The notes under the pieces: model-generated
What the model was told of the DNA's origin: nothing
The model's input: the letters and a program-made list of their open reading frames with translations, nothing else
The model's database searches: none
Assembly (NCBI GenBank): GCA_001872285.1
Contig: MNXU01000002.1
Location: 5,479 to 69,478 of the forward strand
Length of the DNA: 64,000 bases
Reading direction: 5' to 3'
Origin: Betaproteobacteria bacterium CG2_30_68_42
GTDB lineage: Bacteria > Pseudomonadota > Gammaproteobacteria > Burkholderiales > Rhodocyclaceae
Shown: positions 1 to 11,223 of the stretch, piece by piece
How the letters are laid out: every line of letters starts with the position of its first letter
Numbering within the stretch: position 1 is the stretch's first letter
Translations under genes and position numbers: made by a program

Positions 1-656
1 ACTGCAGCACGCCACTGCAAGGACTCTTCGCCGCCGGCGAGGACACCGGCGGCGTGCATGGCGCAAATCGTCTCGGCGGCAACGGCGTCGCCAACTCCAC
101 CGTCTTCGGCGGCATCGCCGGCGAGAGCATGGCGGCCTGGGTGAACAGCAGTGGGCAGTGGCGTACGGCGGACGAGGCCGTGATCGCGCAGAGCCTGTTG
201 CAGCACACGGCGCCGCTGCGCCAGGCCGCGGGTGACCTGGAGGCCATTCGCGAAGCCCTGTATGAGCTGATGTGGCGCGACGTTGGCATCCTGCGCACGG
301 CTGCGGGCTTGCGGCGGGCACAGCAAGGACTGGTCCGGCTCGACGCCGCGCTGTCCCGCATCGGCGTCGGCCATGACGATCTCGCGTTCAACGTCGCCTG
401 GCATGATTGGCTCAATCTGAAGAACCTGATCGCAGTAAGTCAGGTCATTGCAATGGCTGCGCTGGAGAGGGAGGATTCGCGCGGCGCCCATTTCCGAGAG
501 GACTTCCCTGAGACTAGCGATCTGCACAAGTCCAGTTACACAGTGGTGCGCCAGGTTGGCAACGGACTTCAGATTTCACGCAATCCGGTCGAATTCCTGC
601 GGGTAAGGCCGGGGGAAACTATATTGACGGAAGCAACGAATGCGATTCCTGAATGA
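1..656 (+). CDS. FAD-dependent succinate dehydrogenase/fumarate reductase-type flavoprotein, C-terminal part
   Basis: This gene runs in from the left edge; the reading frame is open from base 3, so the GTG at 54 is internal and not a start. The visible ~218 residues begin with the FAD-binding segment [11 protein letters not shown] followed by [13 protein letters not shown], the signature of the flavoprotein subunit family that includes SdhA, FrdA and L-aspartate oxidase. The rest is the helical C-terminal domain with the typical H(F)REDFPE and SSYTVV elements. The substrate cannot be decided because the active-site half lies outside the window. It is followed by about 600 bp of gene fragments, so its operon context is upstream. 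Confidence 0.75.
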   Translation, partial: CSTPLQGLFAAGEDTGGVHGANRLGGNGVANSTVFGGIAGESMAAWVNSSGQWRTADEAVIAQSLLQHTAPLRQAAGDLEAIREALYELMWRDVGILRTAAGLRRAQQGLVRLDAALSRIGVGHDDLAFNVAWHDWLNLKNLIAVSQVIAMAALEREDSRGAHFREDFPETSDLHKSSYTVVRQVGNGLQISRNPVEFLRVRPGETILTEATNAIPE

Positions 657-867
657 ATATTCGTTGTTCAAGGATACTTAAATCCCTTGCGTTGAATCCC
701 CATTCTTTAACGGCTTGGACATTACCCGATCACATCAGCCCCTGCATGCTCAGCATTCGCGGAAGGACAGGAAATTCAACGGCACCTCCGGAGTATCTCC
801 GAGCCTGGCAAGCGTAGTCAATCCGGATTTTGTGCCGGGAAAGTATCCAGAATCGCAGGCCGATCAC

Positions 868-919
868 TGCCTGGGGCCACCAGGCTGGCCGGCGTTGGCG
901 AGCTTGGTGGCCCCAGGCA
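868..919. repeat. Perfect 15-bp inverted repeat (long hairpin)
   Basis: The arms TGCCTGGGGCCACCA (868-882) and TGGTGGCCCCAGGCA (905-919) are exact reverse complements separated by 22 bases. It lies in a gene-poor stretch between the flavoprotein gene and the katG remnant, and no T-run follows, so it is not a standard terminator. It may be an end of a degraded mobile element or a structured RNA; the function is unknown. Confidence 0.6.
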
Positions 920-957
920 CAAGTCGCCCCGTGACGGGCGAAGTCGGACCGTCTTGT

Positions 958-1050
958 CGCGGCGACGCCACGCAAGCCATGACGGACGCTGAGTCCTTCG
1001 ACGTGCTGGAACCGCTCGCCGACGGCTTCCGCAACTGGCTGAAGAAGGAC
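958..1050 (+). pseudogene. Catalase-peroxidase KatG internal fragment
   Basis: The plus-frame translation contains [18 protein letters not shown] followed by [10 protein letters not shown]. This matches the conserved segment of catalase-peroxidases (E. coli KatG has DATQ..TD.E.F.LLEP.ADGFRNY) in the linker between the two peroxidase-like domains. Only about 31 residues are left, with no heme-binding or active-site segment and unrelated sequence on both sides, so it is a non-functional remnant. It shows that this interval has been through deletion or recombination. Confidence 0.6.
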
Positions 1051-1114
1051 CCCCCGCGTCAGAATAGTTGTCGCCTCGATAGAATCTTGAACTTGGGGGC
1101 GACGAGGACGAAAG

Positions 1115-1213
1115 ATGGCACGGTACGGAGAGGCATTCAGGAACAGGGTGGTGGCGCGGTTGCTGCCGCCGGACAGCGCCAAGGTTGGCGCGGTGGCGAA
1201 AGAGATAGGGGTA
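1115..1213 (+). pseudogene. Transposase OrfA N-terminal remnant
   Basis: An ATG at 1115 opens a frame starting [19 protein letters not shown], which resembles the N-terminus of IS3-type OrfA helix-turn-helix proteins (M-A-R-Y-S-E-E-F..R.LLPP). Similarity stops after about 33 residues (..AKEIGV), where the frame runs into the first copy of the 53-bp repeat at 1222. The partner orfB and terminal inverted repeats are not visible, so this is a truncated insertion-sequence fragment. Confidence 0.5.
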
Positions 1214-1221
1214 CCTAACCG

Positions 1222-1274
1222 CAAGCCACGTCTGTCATCGGTAGTGATCGAGCAGATATCGTGTCTGACCCCAT
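1222..1274 (+). repeat. 53-bp direct repeat, copy 1 (contains GTGTCTGACCCCA)
   Basis: This copy matches 1657-1709 along its whole length with scattered mismatches. The 3' half is nearly identical, and both copies end in TATCGTGTCTGACCCCAT. The pair brackets the NTF2-like gene at 1286-1690. Confidence 0.75.
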
Positions 1275-1285
1275 ATCTAGCATAT

Positions 1286-1690
1286 CTACAGCTCGGAGAC
1301 GTCGACATAGATCAGGTAGTCCTTGATCAGGCCCGCGTCCAGCTTGAAGATGTTTGCGAAGGGAACGCAGAGAACGCTCGAGTCATTTCTGGTGTAGGTC
1401 ACGGTGCCGTGGCAGATCACGATACCCGGTTGTTCCCATGTCTCGGTCACTTCGTGACGAAGCGCCCTGATGTTTCCGAACAAGCCACGGACAACGTGGC
1501 TCACTGCCGTTTTCCCTCTCACAGGCTCCGCATTCCCGAATTGAAAACGGACATCGTCCGAGAGGAACGCCAGAAATGCTTCCACACGCTGATCGTCGAT
1601 ACTCCGGAACAGTTGCTTGATCCAGGTATCGGAAATGGGGTCAGACGCGACAACCACAGGCCACGTCCGCGGTTGTTGGTGATCGAGCAA
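1286..1690 (-). CDS. NTF2-like / SnoaL-type fold protein
   Basis: The predicted protein has about 134 residues and a single NTF2/SnoaL-like cone fold: an N-terminal helix (FRSIDDQRVEAFLAFLSDD), then VRFQFGN, then alternating strands ending in a conserved FKLDAGLIKDYLIYVDV. Such proteins are often ketosteroid-isomerase-like enzymes or small-molecule binders; no specific reaction can be assigned. The native start seems lost. Domain homology begins near ISDTWIK, directly preceded by the repeat-derived sequence that encodes VASDP, and only TTG (1690) or an internal GTG is available in frame. The gene lies between two 53-bp repeats, so it may have been moved as a cassette. Confidence 0.6.
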   Translation of the reverse strand: MLDHQQPRTWPVVVASDPISDTWIKQLFRSIDDQRVEAFLAFLSDDVRFQFGNAEPVRGKTAVSHVVRGLFGNIRALRHEVTETWEQPGIVICHGTVTYTRNDSSVLCVPFANIFKLDAGLIKDYLIYVDVSEL

Positions 1691-1709
1691 TTATCGTGTC
1701 TGACCCCAT
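1657..1709 (+). repeat. 53-bp direct repeat, copy 2 (contains GTGTCTGACCCCA)
   Basis: This is the second copy of the repeat at 1222-1274, overlapping the 5' end of the minus-strand NTF2-like gene. A further inverted copy of the core (GGGGTCAGAC) lies at 1637-1646 inside that gene's N-terminal codons. Confidence 0.75.
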
Positions 1710-1723
1710 TGTTTTCATTGTCG

Positions 1724-2356
1724 TCAGTCTCCCACGAACGGATTGCTGCGCCGCTCGCGCCCGAAGGTGGATTCGGGACCGTGGCCGGGGATGAAGATGA
1801 CGTCGTCGCCGAGCGGGAACAGCTTGCCGCGGATCGAGGCGATCAGCGCGGCGTGGTCGCCGCGCGGAAAGTCGGTGCGGCCGATGGAGCCCGCGAAGAG
1901 CACGTCGCCCACGATCGCGATGCGCGAGAGCGGCTCGAAGAACACCACATGGCCGGGCGTGTGTCCGGGGCAATGGAGCACCTGCAGGACGAGCCTGCCC
2001 ACGCATACGGTGTCGCCGTCGGCGAGCCAGCGGTCCGGCGTGAGGGCCTCGCCGCGCCCGGCACCGAACATCGCCGCCTGCTGGGGGAGCGCGTCGAGCC
2101 AGAAGCGCTCCTCGAGCTGCGGGCCTTCTACCGGCACGCCCAGACGGCGGCGCAGTTCGGCCGCGCCTCCGGCGTGATCGACATGCCCGTGGGTGAGCAG
2201 GATCTTCTCCACCGTGACCGCGTTGCGCGCGACGGCTTCCAGGATGAGATCCAGATCGCCGCCTGGATCCACCACCGCCGCGCGCGCGGTCTCCTCGCAC
2301 CAGAGGAGCGAGCAGTTCTGCTGGAACGGGGTGACGGGAATGACGGCGTATTTCAT
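1724..2356 (-). CDS. MBL-fold metallo-hydrolase, glyoxalase II-like (YcbL type)
   Basis: This 210-residue protein has the full zinc-binding pattern of the metallo-beta-lactamase fold: [10 protein letters not shown] near residue 55, a second histidine in CPGHTPGH (~residue 130), the bridging aspartate in [14 protein letters not shown] and the final histidine in PGHGPES. The short length, without the C-terminal helical domain of classical glyoxalase II, fits the YcbL/thiolesterase-like group, probably hydrolysing thioesters in the cytoplasm. The start ATAAATA-free context offers ATG at 2356 ([16 protein letters not shown]), which is the usual N-terminus. It is the last gene of the leftward run. 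Confidence 0.85.
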   Translation of the reverse strand: MKYAVIPVTPFQQNCSLLWCEETARAAVVDPGGDLDLILEAVARNAVTVEKILLTHGHVDHAGGAAELRRRLGVPVEGPQLEERFWLDALPQQAAMFGAGRGEALTPDRWLADGDTVCVGRLVLQVLHCPGHTPGHVVFFEPLSRIAIVGDVLFAGSIGRTDFPRGDHAALIASIRGKLFPLGDDVIFIPGHGPESTFGRERRSNPFVGD

Positions 2357-2382
2357 CGCGGGGCCTCGAAGTGCATTCTATG

Positions 2383-2748
2383 TCAGTGCCGTCCCTGGTA
2401 CTTGAGATGGCTGCCGCAGCCTGCGCGGCAGTCGCTCGCGCCGAAACGGGGTACCGGGATGCTGCCCGCGGTGGCCTGATTGAGGCTGCATTCCGGACGC
2501 GGGGACAGCCGGGTCGCCGTCACCCGCACGCCGGGAGCGGCGAGCAGGTGGTCGATGTGCCAGTGTAGCCGCCGGGCGCCGGCGAGGTGGCGTGCCACGC
2601 GCGCCTCGATCGCACGCTTCGCGCTGCCGGTGTAGATGTAGCGGCCGGGGGCGAAGCGCACCTGCCCGAGCGCGCCCACGCGCACGGTCACCGCGCGTGC
2701 GACCCGGATCACGAGCTGGTAGCTGATGGCCTTTCGGGGCGTGGACAT
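2383..2748 (-). CDS. DUF123 (GIY-YIG-like) domain protein
   Basis: This 121-residue protein matches the DUF123 family, related to the Uri/GIY-YIG nuclease superfamily. It shows the paired motifs GRYIYTGSA and HLAGARRLHWHIDHLLA, then ATRL..RPECSLNQ and the C-terminal cysteine-containing FGASDCRAGCGSHL. Family members are small stand-alone proteins of unproven function, with nuclease activity only inferred. It sits between the MBL hydrolase and parC, 120 bp from parC, on the same strand. Confidence 0.75.
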   Translation of the reverse strand: MSTPRKAISYQLVIRVARAVTVRVGALGQVRFAPGRYIYTGSAKRAIEARVARHLAGARRLHWHIDHLLAAPGVRVTATRLSPRPECSLNQATAGSIPVPRFGASDCRAGCGSHLKYQGRH

Positions 2749-2868
2749 GGGCGGGGAACCCCGGGTGGATCGGTCGAAGAGATTCGTCCTCGCCTCGTCG
2801 CCGGAGGAGCCAACGGGCGCAATGCGCTTCGCTTATTGGGCCCTACGAACTCAAAACCGAAACCCAGA

Positions 2869-5214
2869 TCACCCCAGCGCCGTCGGCTTGAATCGCGCAT
2901 GCAGCGCGCTACCCTTGCGGGCGCGGTGCGCGCGATGGCGATCCAGATCCGCGCCGCGCAGCGTGAGCGAGGCCGGCTTGCCCGCACGGCCCGTGCCCTC
3001 GACGCGCAGCTCGCGCCCGTCGAAGGCGGCAACCGCGGCGAGCGCGTCTCCCGGATCGAGATCGATCAGGATCACCCCGCGTCCTCCGGACTGCTCCTTG
3101 AGTTCGGAAGCGGCGAACACCAGCAGCCGCCCATTTCGGCAGAGTGCCGCGAGAGCGCCCTCGGTGGCGAGCGGCAGCGGCCGCAGCGGCGTCTCGTCCG
3201 ATTCCAGTGTCATGAAGCGCTTCCCGCTCCTCTGGCGCGTCACCAGCTCGCCCAGGGGGCAGACGAAGCCGTAGCCGCCGGAGCCTGCGAACAGGGCGCG
3301 CGTATCGGGCGCGCCGGTGAGCGCCCAGGCGAAGCGGGCGCCGTCCTGGAAATCGACCAGGGTGCCGAGCGGCACGCCGTCGCCGCGCCGGCCCGGAAGG
3401 TCGGCGACCCGCAGCGAATAGGCGCGCCCGGCGGTGTCGAGCACGACCAGCGGCCAGGTCGTGCGCGACTCGGCCAAGAGCAGCGGCGCGTCGCCCGCCT
3501 TGTACGCGATGGTCGCGGGATCGATGCCGTGGCCTTGGCGCACCCGCGCCCAGCCGTTGCGCGAGACGATCACCGTCGCCGGTTCGTCGGGCGCCGCGAC
3601 GGCTGCCTGCGCGAGCGGCGCCGCCGGCGCGATCAGGGTGCGGCGATCGTCGCCGAAGCGTTTCGCGTCGGAGGCGATCTCGCGCACGATCTGGCGGGTC
3701 ATCGCCTTGCGGTCCTCGATCAGCGTGCGCAGCCCCGCCCGTTCCTCGCGCAGCGCCTCGAGTTCCTTCCCGATCCGGATGGCCTCGAGCCGCGCGAGCT
3801 GGCGCAGGCGGATTTCGAGGATGTCCTCGGCCTGCGCGTCCGACAGGCCGAAGCGGGCCATCAGCTCGGGCTTGGGTTCGTCGGCGGCGCGGATGACGCG
3901 GATGACCTCCTCGATGTGCAGCAGCGCGGTCATGCGCCCTTCGAGGATGTGGATGCGCCGCTCGACCTCCTCCAGGCGGTGGCGCGTGCGCCGTTCCACC
4001 GTGAGATAGCGGAATTCGACCCATTCGCGCAGGATCGCGGCGAGCCCCTTCTGCTGCGGCCGGCCGTCGCGCCCGATCATGGTGAGGTTGATCGGCACCG
4101 GGACTTCGAGACTGGTGTTCGCGGCGACGAGTGCGATGAACGCCTCCGGGTCCTGGCGCGAGGAGCGCGGCTGCAGGACGATGCGCACCGGGGCCTTGTC
4201 GCTCGATTCGTCGCGCACCGTCTCCAGCGCGCCGAGGATGGCCGTCTTCAGCGTCTTCTGCTCCGCCGTGAGTTCCTTCTTCCCGGTTCTGGGCTGCGGA
4301 TTGGTGAGCGCCTCGATCTCGGAGAGCACCTGCGCGCAGGACACGCCGTGCGGCAGCTCATGGACCACGATGCGCCACTGCCCGCGCGCGAGCGCCTCGC
4401 GCTGCCAGCGCGCGCGCACACGCAGGCTGCCGCGGCCGCTCGTGTAGGCGTCGCGGATCGCCTGCGGGGGCGAGACGATTTGCCCGCCGCCGGGGAAGTC
4501 CGGTGCGGGCAGCACCGCCAGCAGCTCGTCGAGTTCGGCCGCCGGATGCTGGATCAGGATGCGCAGCGCCTCCGCGACCTCGCGCAGGTTGTGCGGCGGG
4601 ATCTCGGTCGCCATCCCGACCGCGATGCCCGAGGCGCCGTTCAGCAGCACGAAGGGCAGGCGCGCGGGAAGCAGCCGCGGCTCCTCGAACGCGCCGTCGT
4701 AGTTGGGCGCGAAATCGACCGTGCCCTGGCCGATCTCGCCGAGCAGCAGCTCGGCGATCGGGGTGAGCCGCGCCTCGGTGTAGCGCATCGCCGCGGCCGA
4801 GTCGCCGTCGCGCGAGCCGAAGTTCCCCTGGCCGTCGATGAGCGGATAGCGCAGCGAGAAGTCCTGCGCCACGCGCACCATGGCGTCATACACGCTCTGG
4901 TCGCCGTGGGGGTGGTACTTGCCGATGACGTCGCCCACCACGCGCGCGCTCTTGACGTGCTTCACGCCGGCGGCGAGCCGCATCTCGTTCATCGCGTGCA
5001 GGATGCGCCGCTGCACCGGCTTGAGCCCGTCCTCGACCTGAGGGAGCGCCCGGGCGCGCACCACGCTCATGGCATAGGCGAGATAGGCGCGCTCGGCGTA
5101 GCCGTCGAGCGGAAAGCTCTCGCCGCCATTGCCCGCGGCGGCCGCGGGCGGCGGCGCGGGCGGCGCCGCCGGCTCGTCGAACAGATCGGGGGTTTCGTTC
5201 GTCATCGTCTTCAT
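2869..5214 (-). CDS. parC: DNA topoisomerase IV subunit A
   Basis: ParC is the DNA-breaking subunit of topoisomerase IV, which decatenates daughter chromosomes with ParE. The 781-residue product has the winged-helix breakage-reunion domain with the active-site tyrosine in [11 protein letters not shown] (~residue 140), the quinolone-resistance region around [13 protein letters not shown], the coiled-coil tower and a C-terminal beta-pinwheel-type region. The start is [10 protein letters not shown] at 5214; a second ATG nine bases downstream is equally possible. It lies 57 bp downstream of parE on the same strand, consistent with one transcript. Confidence 0.95.
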   Translation of the reverse strand: MKTMTNETPDLFDEPAAPPAPPPAAAAGNGGESFPLDGYAERAYLAYAMSVVRARALPQVEDGLKPVQRRILHAMNEMRLAAGVKHVKSARVVGDVIGKYHPHGDQSVYDAMVRVAQDFSLRYPLIDGQGNFGSRDGDSAAAMRYTEARLTPIAELLLGEIGQGTVDFAPNYDGAFEEPRLLPARLPFVLLNGASGIAVGMATEIPPHNLREVAEALRILIQHPAAELDELLAVLPAPDFPGGGQIVSPPQAIRDAYTSGRGSLRVRARWQREALARGQWRIVVHELPHGVSCAQVLSEIEALTNPQPRTGKKELTAEQKTLKTAILGALETVRDESSDKAPVRIVLQPRSSRQDPEAFIALVAANTSLEVPVPINLTMIGRDGRPQQKGLAAILREWVEFRYLTVERRTRHRLEEVERRIHILEGRMTALLHIEEVIRVIRAADEPKPELMARFGLSDAQAEDILEIRLRQLARLEAIRIGKELEALREERAGLRTLIEDRKAMTRQIVREIASDAKRFGDDRRTLIAPAAPLAQAAVAAPDEPATVIVSRNGWARVRQGHGIDPATIAYKAGDAPLLLAESRTTWPLVVLDTAGRAYSLRVADLPGRRGDGVPLGTLVDFQDGARFAWALTGAPDTRALFAGSGGYGFVCPLGELVTRQRSGKRFMTLESDETPLRPLPLATEGALAALCRNGRLLVFAASELKEQSGGRGVILIDLDPGDALAAVAAFDGRELRVEGTGRAGKPASLTLRGADLDRHRAHRARKGSALHARFKPTALG

Positions 5215-5271
5215 CGGGTTTCAGGCTTCAAGGTCCGGGTTCGCGAGGCGTGCCGGCAACCTGGAACGGCC

Positions 5272-7302
<2,031 letters not shown>

Positions 7303-7453
7303 TCAGCCGCTGCGCCCGGTGTATCCGAACGTCATGCGAGGCGGACGCCGCCCGACCAGGCGGTCTCGCGGAAAGCATGCCGGCGGACGGGGTCGCTTCG
7401 TCGCTCCGCGCCGCGCAGGAGCGGCCGCGCCGGCGTGGGCAGTTCGCGCCGGG

Positions 7454-7699
7454 TCAGCCGACCCGGACCCACTCGCTTTCTTCCTGGACGACCTCGTAGC
7501 GGGCCCAGCGCTCGAATTCGGCGCGGGTCATGGTCTCGGTGCGCCGCCGGCCGGGGCCGGCGACGATCTTGCAGGTCACCGTGTCGAGCGCCGGATCGAG
7601 GGCGAGGATGCGGCGTACCGACCAGGCATGGCCGAAGCTGCCGCTGCTGTAGCAGCGGCCGATCGTCGGGGTCAGGAACGATATGGCGTCCGGCCCCAC
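7454..7699 (-). CDS. Small conserved-looking hypothetical protein
   Basis: This reading frame of about 81 residues begins with GTG inside the last codons of pepN (28-base overlap) and runs toward parE. It contains TIGRCYSSGSFGHAWSVRRIL and a C-terminal RAEFERWARYEVVQEESEWVRV. No known domain or signal peptide is recognised. Translational coupling to pepN is suggested by the overlap, but this is inference; the start could be slightly downstream. Confidence 0.45.
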   Translation of the reverse strand: MGPDAISFLTPTIGRCYSSGSFGHAWSVRRILALDPALDTVTCKIVAGPGRRRTETMTRAEFERWARYEVVQEESEWVRVG

Positions 7700-10365
7700 T
7701 TGTCCTTACCCGATTCATCCGGCGCGAGCGAGCGGCTCACGACCTCGGCGACGTCGGCCGACAGCCCCGCGCGCGCGCCGATGCGCTCGAGTGCGGCGCG
7801 GGCGTGCGCCTGGCGTCCGGGATCGAAGCGGCGCCAGCGGTCGAATGCGCGCGTCATGCGCGCGGCCACCTGCGGGTTGAGCGCATCGAGTACGATCACG
7901 CGGTCGGCCATGAACGCATAGCCCGATCCGTCGGCGGCATGGAAGCGGACCTGGTTGGCGCCGAACGTGCGGATGAGCGCATAGACCTTGTTCGGGTTGC
8001 GGATGTCGAAGGCCGGGTGTGCGGTGAGCGCGCGCACGCGATCGAGCGTGTCGGGCAGCCGCGAAGCCGCCTGCACCGCGAGCCACTTGTCGACGACCAG
8101 GGGCTCGCCCTTCCAGCGCTCGTAGAAGGCGGCGAGCGCCTTCTCGCGCTCGGGGCAGTCGCAGTTGGCGAGCGCGGAAAGCGCCGCCATCCGGTTGGTC
8201 ATGTTGTCGGCACGCTCGAACTGCTCCCAGGCGAGCGCGCGGTATTCGGGCGTGTCGAGTTCGATCAGATAGGCGAGACAGAGGTTGCGGGCCGCGCGCA
8301 GCCCCGCGCTCACCGCATCGAAGCGGTAGGGGCCGGGGACGGCGCAGTTGCGACGGGTTTCGGTCAGCCGATCCTCCAGCCGGTGCGCGAGACCGACGCG
8401 GATGCGCTGGCGGGCGGCGTGGATCGCCTCGGGATCGACCACCTCGAGCTGCTCCGCGACATAAGCTTCCGCGGGCAGGTTCAGGGCCTCGGAGCAGAAG
8501 GCGGGGTCGCTGCGCGCATCTTCCAGCACCCGGGCGCACGCGCGCGCCAGCGCCTGCGGCACCTCGACCGCGCGCCCCGCCCGCAACGCCTCGATCCCGC
8601 GCAGGATGGCATCGAGCGCGAGCCGCTGGAGCGCCTCCCAGCGGCTGAACGCATCCGTGTCGTGGGCGCCGAGGTGGGCGAGCTGCTCATCGGTGTAGGG
8701 GTACTTCACGATCACCGGCGCCGAGAAGCCGCGCGCGAGCGAGGGCACCGGCCGGGTCGTGACGCCGGGAAACACGAAGCACTGGCTGCGTTCGGTCACC
8801 GAGAGCACGCGGGTCGTCGCGGCGGCTCCCGCGGGCTCGCCCTCCAGGCGCAGCGGGATCTCCTCGCCCGCGGGGCCGAGCAGCCCGAGCGCGAACGGGA
8901 TGTGGAAGGGCTCCTTCGCCGGCTGGCCGGGGGTGGGCGGGCAGGACTGGCGGACGGTGAGCGCGTAGCGGCCGGCGGCCTCGTCCCAGGCGTCCTCGAC
9001 CTCGAGCACCGGGGTTCCGGCCTGTTCGTACCAGCGCAGGAACTGCGTGAGGTCGATCCCGTTGGCATCGGCCATCGCACGCACGAAGTCCTCGCAGGTC
9101 ACCGCCTGGCCGTCGTGGCGTGCGAAGTACAGATCCATCCCCTTGCGGAAACCCTCGCGCCCGGCCAGGGTGGCGATCATGCGCACCACCTCGGCGCCCT
9201 TCTCGTAGACCGTCGTCGTATAGAAATTGCGGATCTCGACGTAGGCATCGGGGCGCACCGGATGCGCCATCGGCCCGGCGTCCTCGGCGAACTGCGCGGT
9301 GCGCAGGTTCCTCACCTCCTGGATGCGCACCAGCGAGCGCGAGAAGGTGTCGGCGCCGTACTCCTGGTCGCGATAGACCGTGAGCCCTTCCTTGAGCGAG
9401 AGCTGGAACCAGTCGCGGCAGGTGACGCGGTCGCCCGTCCAGTTGTGGAAGTACTCGTGCGCGATCACGCGATCGACGTTGAAGAAGTCGCTGTCGGTGG
9501 CGGTCTCTGGAGCGGCGAGCAGGTACTTGGTGTTGAAGATGTTGAGCCCCTTGTTCTCCATCGCCCCGGAGTTGAAGTCGCCGACCGCGACGACCATGTA
9601 CTGGTCGAGGTCGAGCTCGAGTCCGAAGCGCTCCTCATCCCACTTCATCGCGCGCTTGAGCGCCTGCATGGCGAAGGCGACCGATGCGAGCTTGCCCGGT
9701 TCCACGTACAGCGCGAGCCGCACGCGGCGCCGCGAGCGCGTGACGAATTCGTCTTCGAGCGCGTCGAGCCGTGCGGCCACCAGCGCGAACAGGTAGCAGG
9801 GCTTGGGGAAAGGGTCGCGCCAGCGCACCCAGTGGCGTCCTTCCGGCTCTTCTCCCTCCGCCACCCGGTTGCCGTTCGAGAGCAGCACCGGAAAGCGGCT
9901 GCGCGCGGCGTGGATGGTGGTGGTGTAGCGCGACATCACGTCGGGCCGGTCGAGGAAGCAGGTGATGCGGCGGAAGCCCTGCGCCTCGCACTGGGTGAAA
10001 TAGCCGGTGCTGGACGCATACAGCCCTTCGAGCCGGGTGTTGTGTTCGGGGTCGATGAGGCACTCGGTCTCCAGCGTGAAGGCATCCGGCACCTGCGCGA
10101 CGACCAGCCCGGCGGCCGACATGCTGAAGGCATCGGGCGCGAGCGTCCTGCCGTCCAGACGAACGGAAACGAGCTCGATGTCCTCCGCATCGAGGGCGAG
10201 CGGCGCGTCCGGCGCGGCCGCGGCGGGATTGCGCCGCAGCGCGAGCTTTGCCCGCACCCGGGTGCGCTCGTCGCAAAGGTCGAAGTCCAGATCGACCTCG
10301 TCGATCAGGAAGGCAGGAGGCGTGTAGTCCTTCAGGCGGATGGTGCGGGGTCCGGCTTCGCGCAT
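7672..10365 (-). CDS. pepN: Aminopeptidase N (M1 family)
   Basis: This 897-residue zinc aminopeptidase removes N-terminal residues from peptides in the cytoplasm. It has the substrate-recognition motif GAMENKGLNIF and the zinc site HEYFHNWTGDRVTCRDW (HEXXH plus the glutamate 18 residues later in LKEGLTVYRDQE). The long C-terminal helical superhelix domain is that of the E. coli PepN type. The start MREAGPRTIRLKDY at 10365 is that expected for the family. No signal peptide is seen. Confidence 0.95.
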   Translation of the reverse strand: MREAGPRTIRLKDYTPPAFLIDEVDLDFDLCDERTRVRAKLALRRNPAAAAPDAPLALDAEDIELVSVRLDGRTLAPDAFSMSAAGLVVAQVPDAFTLETECLIDPEHNTRLEGLYASSTGYFTQCEAQGFRRITCFLDRPDVMSRYTTTIHAARSRFPVLLSNGNRVAEGEEPEGRHWVRWRDPFPKPCYLFALVAARLDALEDEFVTRSRRRVRLALYVEPGKLASVAFAMQALKRAMKWDEERFGLELDLDQYMVVAVGDFNSGAMENKGLNIFNTKYLLAAPETATDSDFFNVDRVIAHEYFHNWTGDRVTCRDWFQLSLKEGLTVYRDQEYGADTFSRSLVRIQEVRNLRTAQFAEDAGPMAHPVRPDAYVEIRNFYTTTVYEKGAEVVRMIATLAGREGFRKGMDLYFARHDGQAVTCEDFVRAMADANGIDLTQFLRWYEQAGTPVLEVEDAWDEAAGRYALTVRQSCPPTPGQPAKEPFHIPFALGLLGPAGEEIPLRLEGEPAGAAATTRVLSVTERSQCFVFPGVTTRPVPSLARGFSAPVIVKYPYTDEQLAHLGAHDTDAFSRWEALQRLALDAILRGIEALRAGRAVEVPQALARACARVLEDARSDPAFCSEALNLPAEAYVAEQLEVVDPEAIHAARQRIRVGLAHRLEDRLTETRRNCAVPGPYRFDAVSAGLRAARNLCLAYLIELDTPEYRALAWEQFERADNMTNRMAALSALANCDCPEREKALAAFYERWKGEPLVVDKWLAVQAASRLPDTLDRVRALTAHPAFDIRNPNKVYALIRTFGANQVRFHAADGSGYAFMADRVIVLDALNPQVAARMTRAFDRWRRFDPGRQAHARAALERIGARAGLSADVAEVVSRSLAPDESGKDKWGRTPYRS

Positions 10366-10395
10366 CTTCGGGTTCCGTGCGGCAGGTGGAGGAGT

Positions 10396-11166
10396 TCAGG
10401 CGAAGCGTGAGAAATCCGGCTTGCGCTTTTCCAGGAACGCGCTGAAGGCCTCGCGCGCTTCCGGCGAATCGAGCCGCAGCTTGAAGTTCTCGGCCTCCAG
10501 CGACATGTGGCGCTCGACCTCCTGGGCCTGCGCGGTCTTCATGAGGAACTTGGTGGCGCGCAGCGAACCCGCGGGCAGCGCGGCCAGCTTGCCAGCCACC
10601 TCCATCGCGGTCGCCAGCAGGCGCTCGGCCGGCACGATCGCGTTGATGAGTCCGAGGCTGCGCGCCTTTTCGGCGTCGAAGGCTTCACCCAGCATCAGCG
10701 CCTCGGCCGCGCGCACGTGGCCGGCGAGCCGCGGCAGCAGCAGGCTGCTGGCCGCCTCGGGGCACAGGCCCAGATGCACGAACGGCAGGCGGAAGCGCGC
10801 ATCCGGGGCCGCATAGACGAAGTCGCAATGCAGCAGCATGGTGGTCCCGACGCCCACCGCGACCCCCGAGACGGCGGCGATCAGCGGCTTGTGGACGCCG
10901 GTGAGCGCGTTCAGGAAGCGGAACACCGGCGCGTCCGAGCGCTTGGGCGGATTGTCGAGGAAGTCCGCGAGATCGTTGCCCGCGGTGAATGCGCCGGGAA
11001 TGCCGTGGATCAGCGCGACGCGCACGTCGGGATCGGCATTGACGGCTTCGAGCGCCTGCGCCATCGCCGCGTACATCGGCGGCAGCAGCGCGTTCTTCTT
11101 TTCCGGCCGGTTGATCTGGATGCGCAGGATCGCATCCTGCACTTCGACGATGACCTGTTCGGACAT
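10396..11166 (-). CDS. Enoyl-CoA hydratase/isomerase (crotonase) family protein
   Basis: This 256-residue crotonase-fold protein has the two oxyanion-hole segments GIPGAFTAGNDLADFL and SGVAVGVGTTMLLHCDFVYA, and a glutamate in LGLCPEAASSLLLPRLAG at the position of the catalytic base in isomerase-type members. It therefore acts on enoyl-CoA thioesters, but the exact substrate is not readable. The start at 11166 has a GAGGAG ribosome site. It follows iorB by about 60 bp on the same strand, so a role in aromatic amino acid or fatty acid breakdown is plausible. Confidence 0.85.
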   Translation of the reverse strand: MSEQVIVEVQDAILRIQINRPEKKNALLPPMYAAMAQALEAVNADPDVRVALIHGIPGAFTAGNDLADFLDNPPKRSDAPVFRFLNALTGVHKPLIAAVSGVAVGVGTTMLLHCDFVYAAPDARFRLPFVHLGLCPEAASSLLLPRLAGHVRAAEALMLGEAFDAEKARSLGLINAIVPAERLLATAMEVAGKLAALPAGSLRATKFLMKTAQAQEVERHMSLEAENFKLRLDSPEAREAFSAFLEKRKPDFSRFA

Positions 11167-11223
11167 GGCGGCTCCTCGTGGCGCGATAGCGGGGCACCCG
11201 CCGCCACGGCCGTGGTCCCCGGA

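Noticed and set aside
1115-2479. A 454-codon plus-strand frame starting at the transposase remnant
   Set aside because: Only the first ~33 residues resemble a protein family; the rest runs through repeats and the antisense of the NTF2-like and MBL genes.
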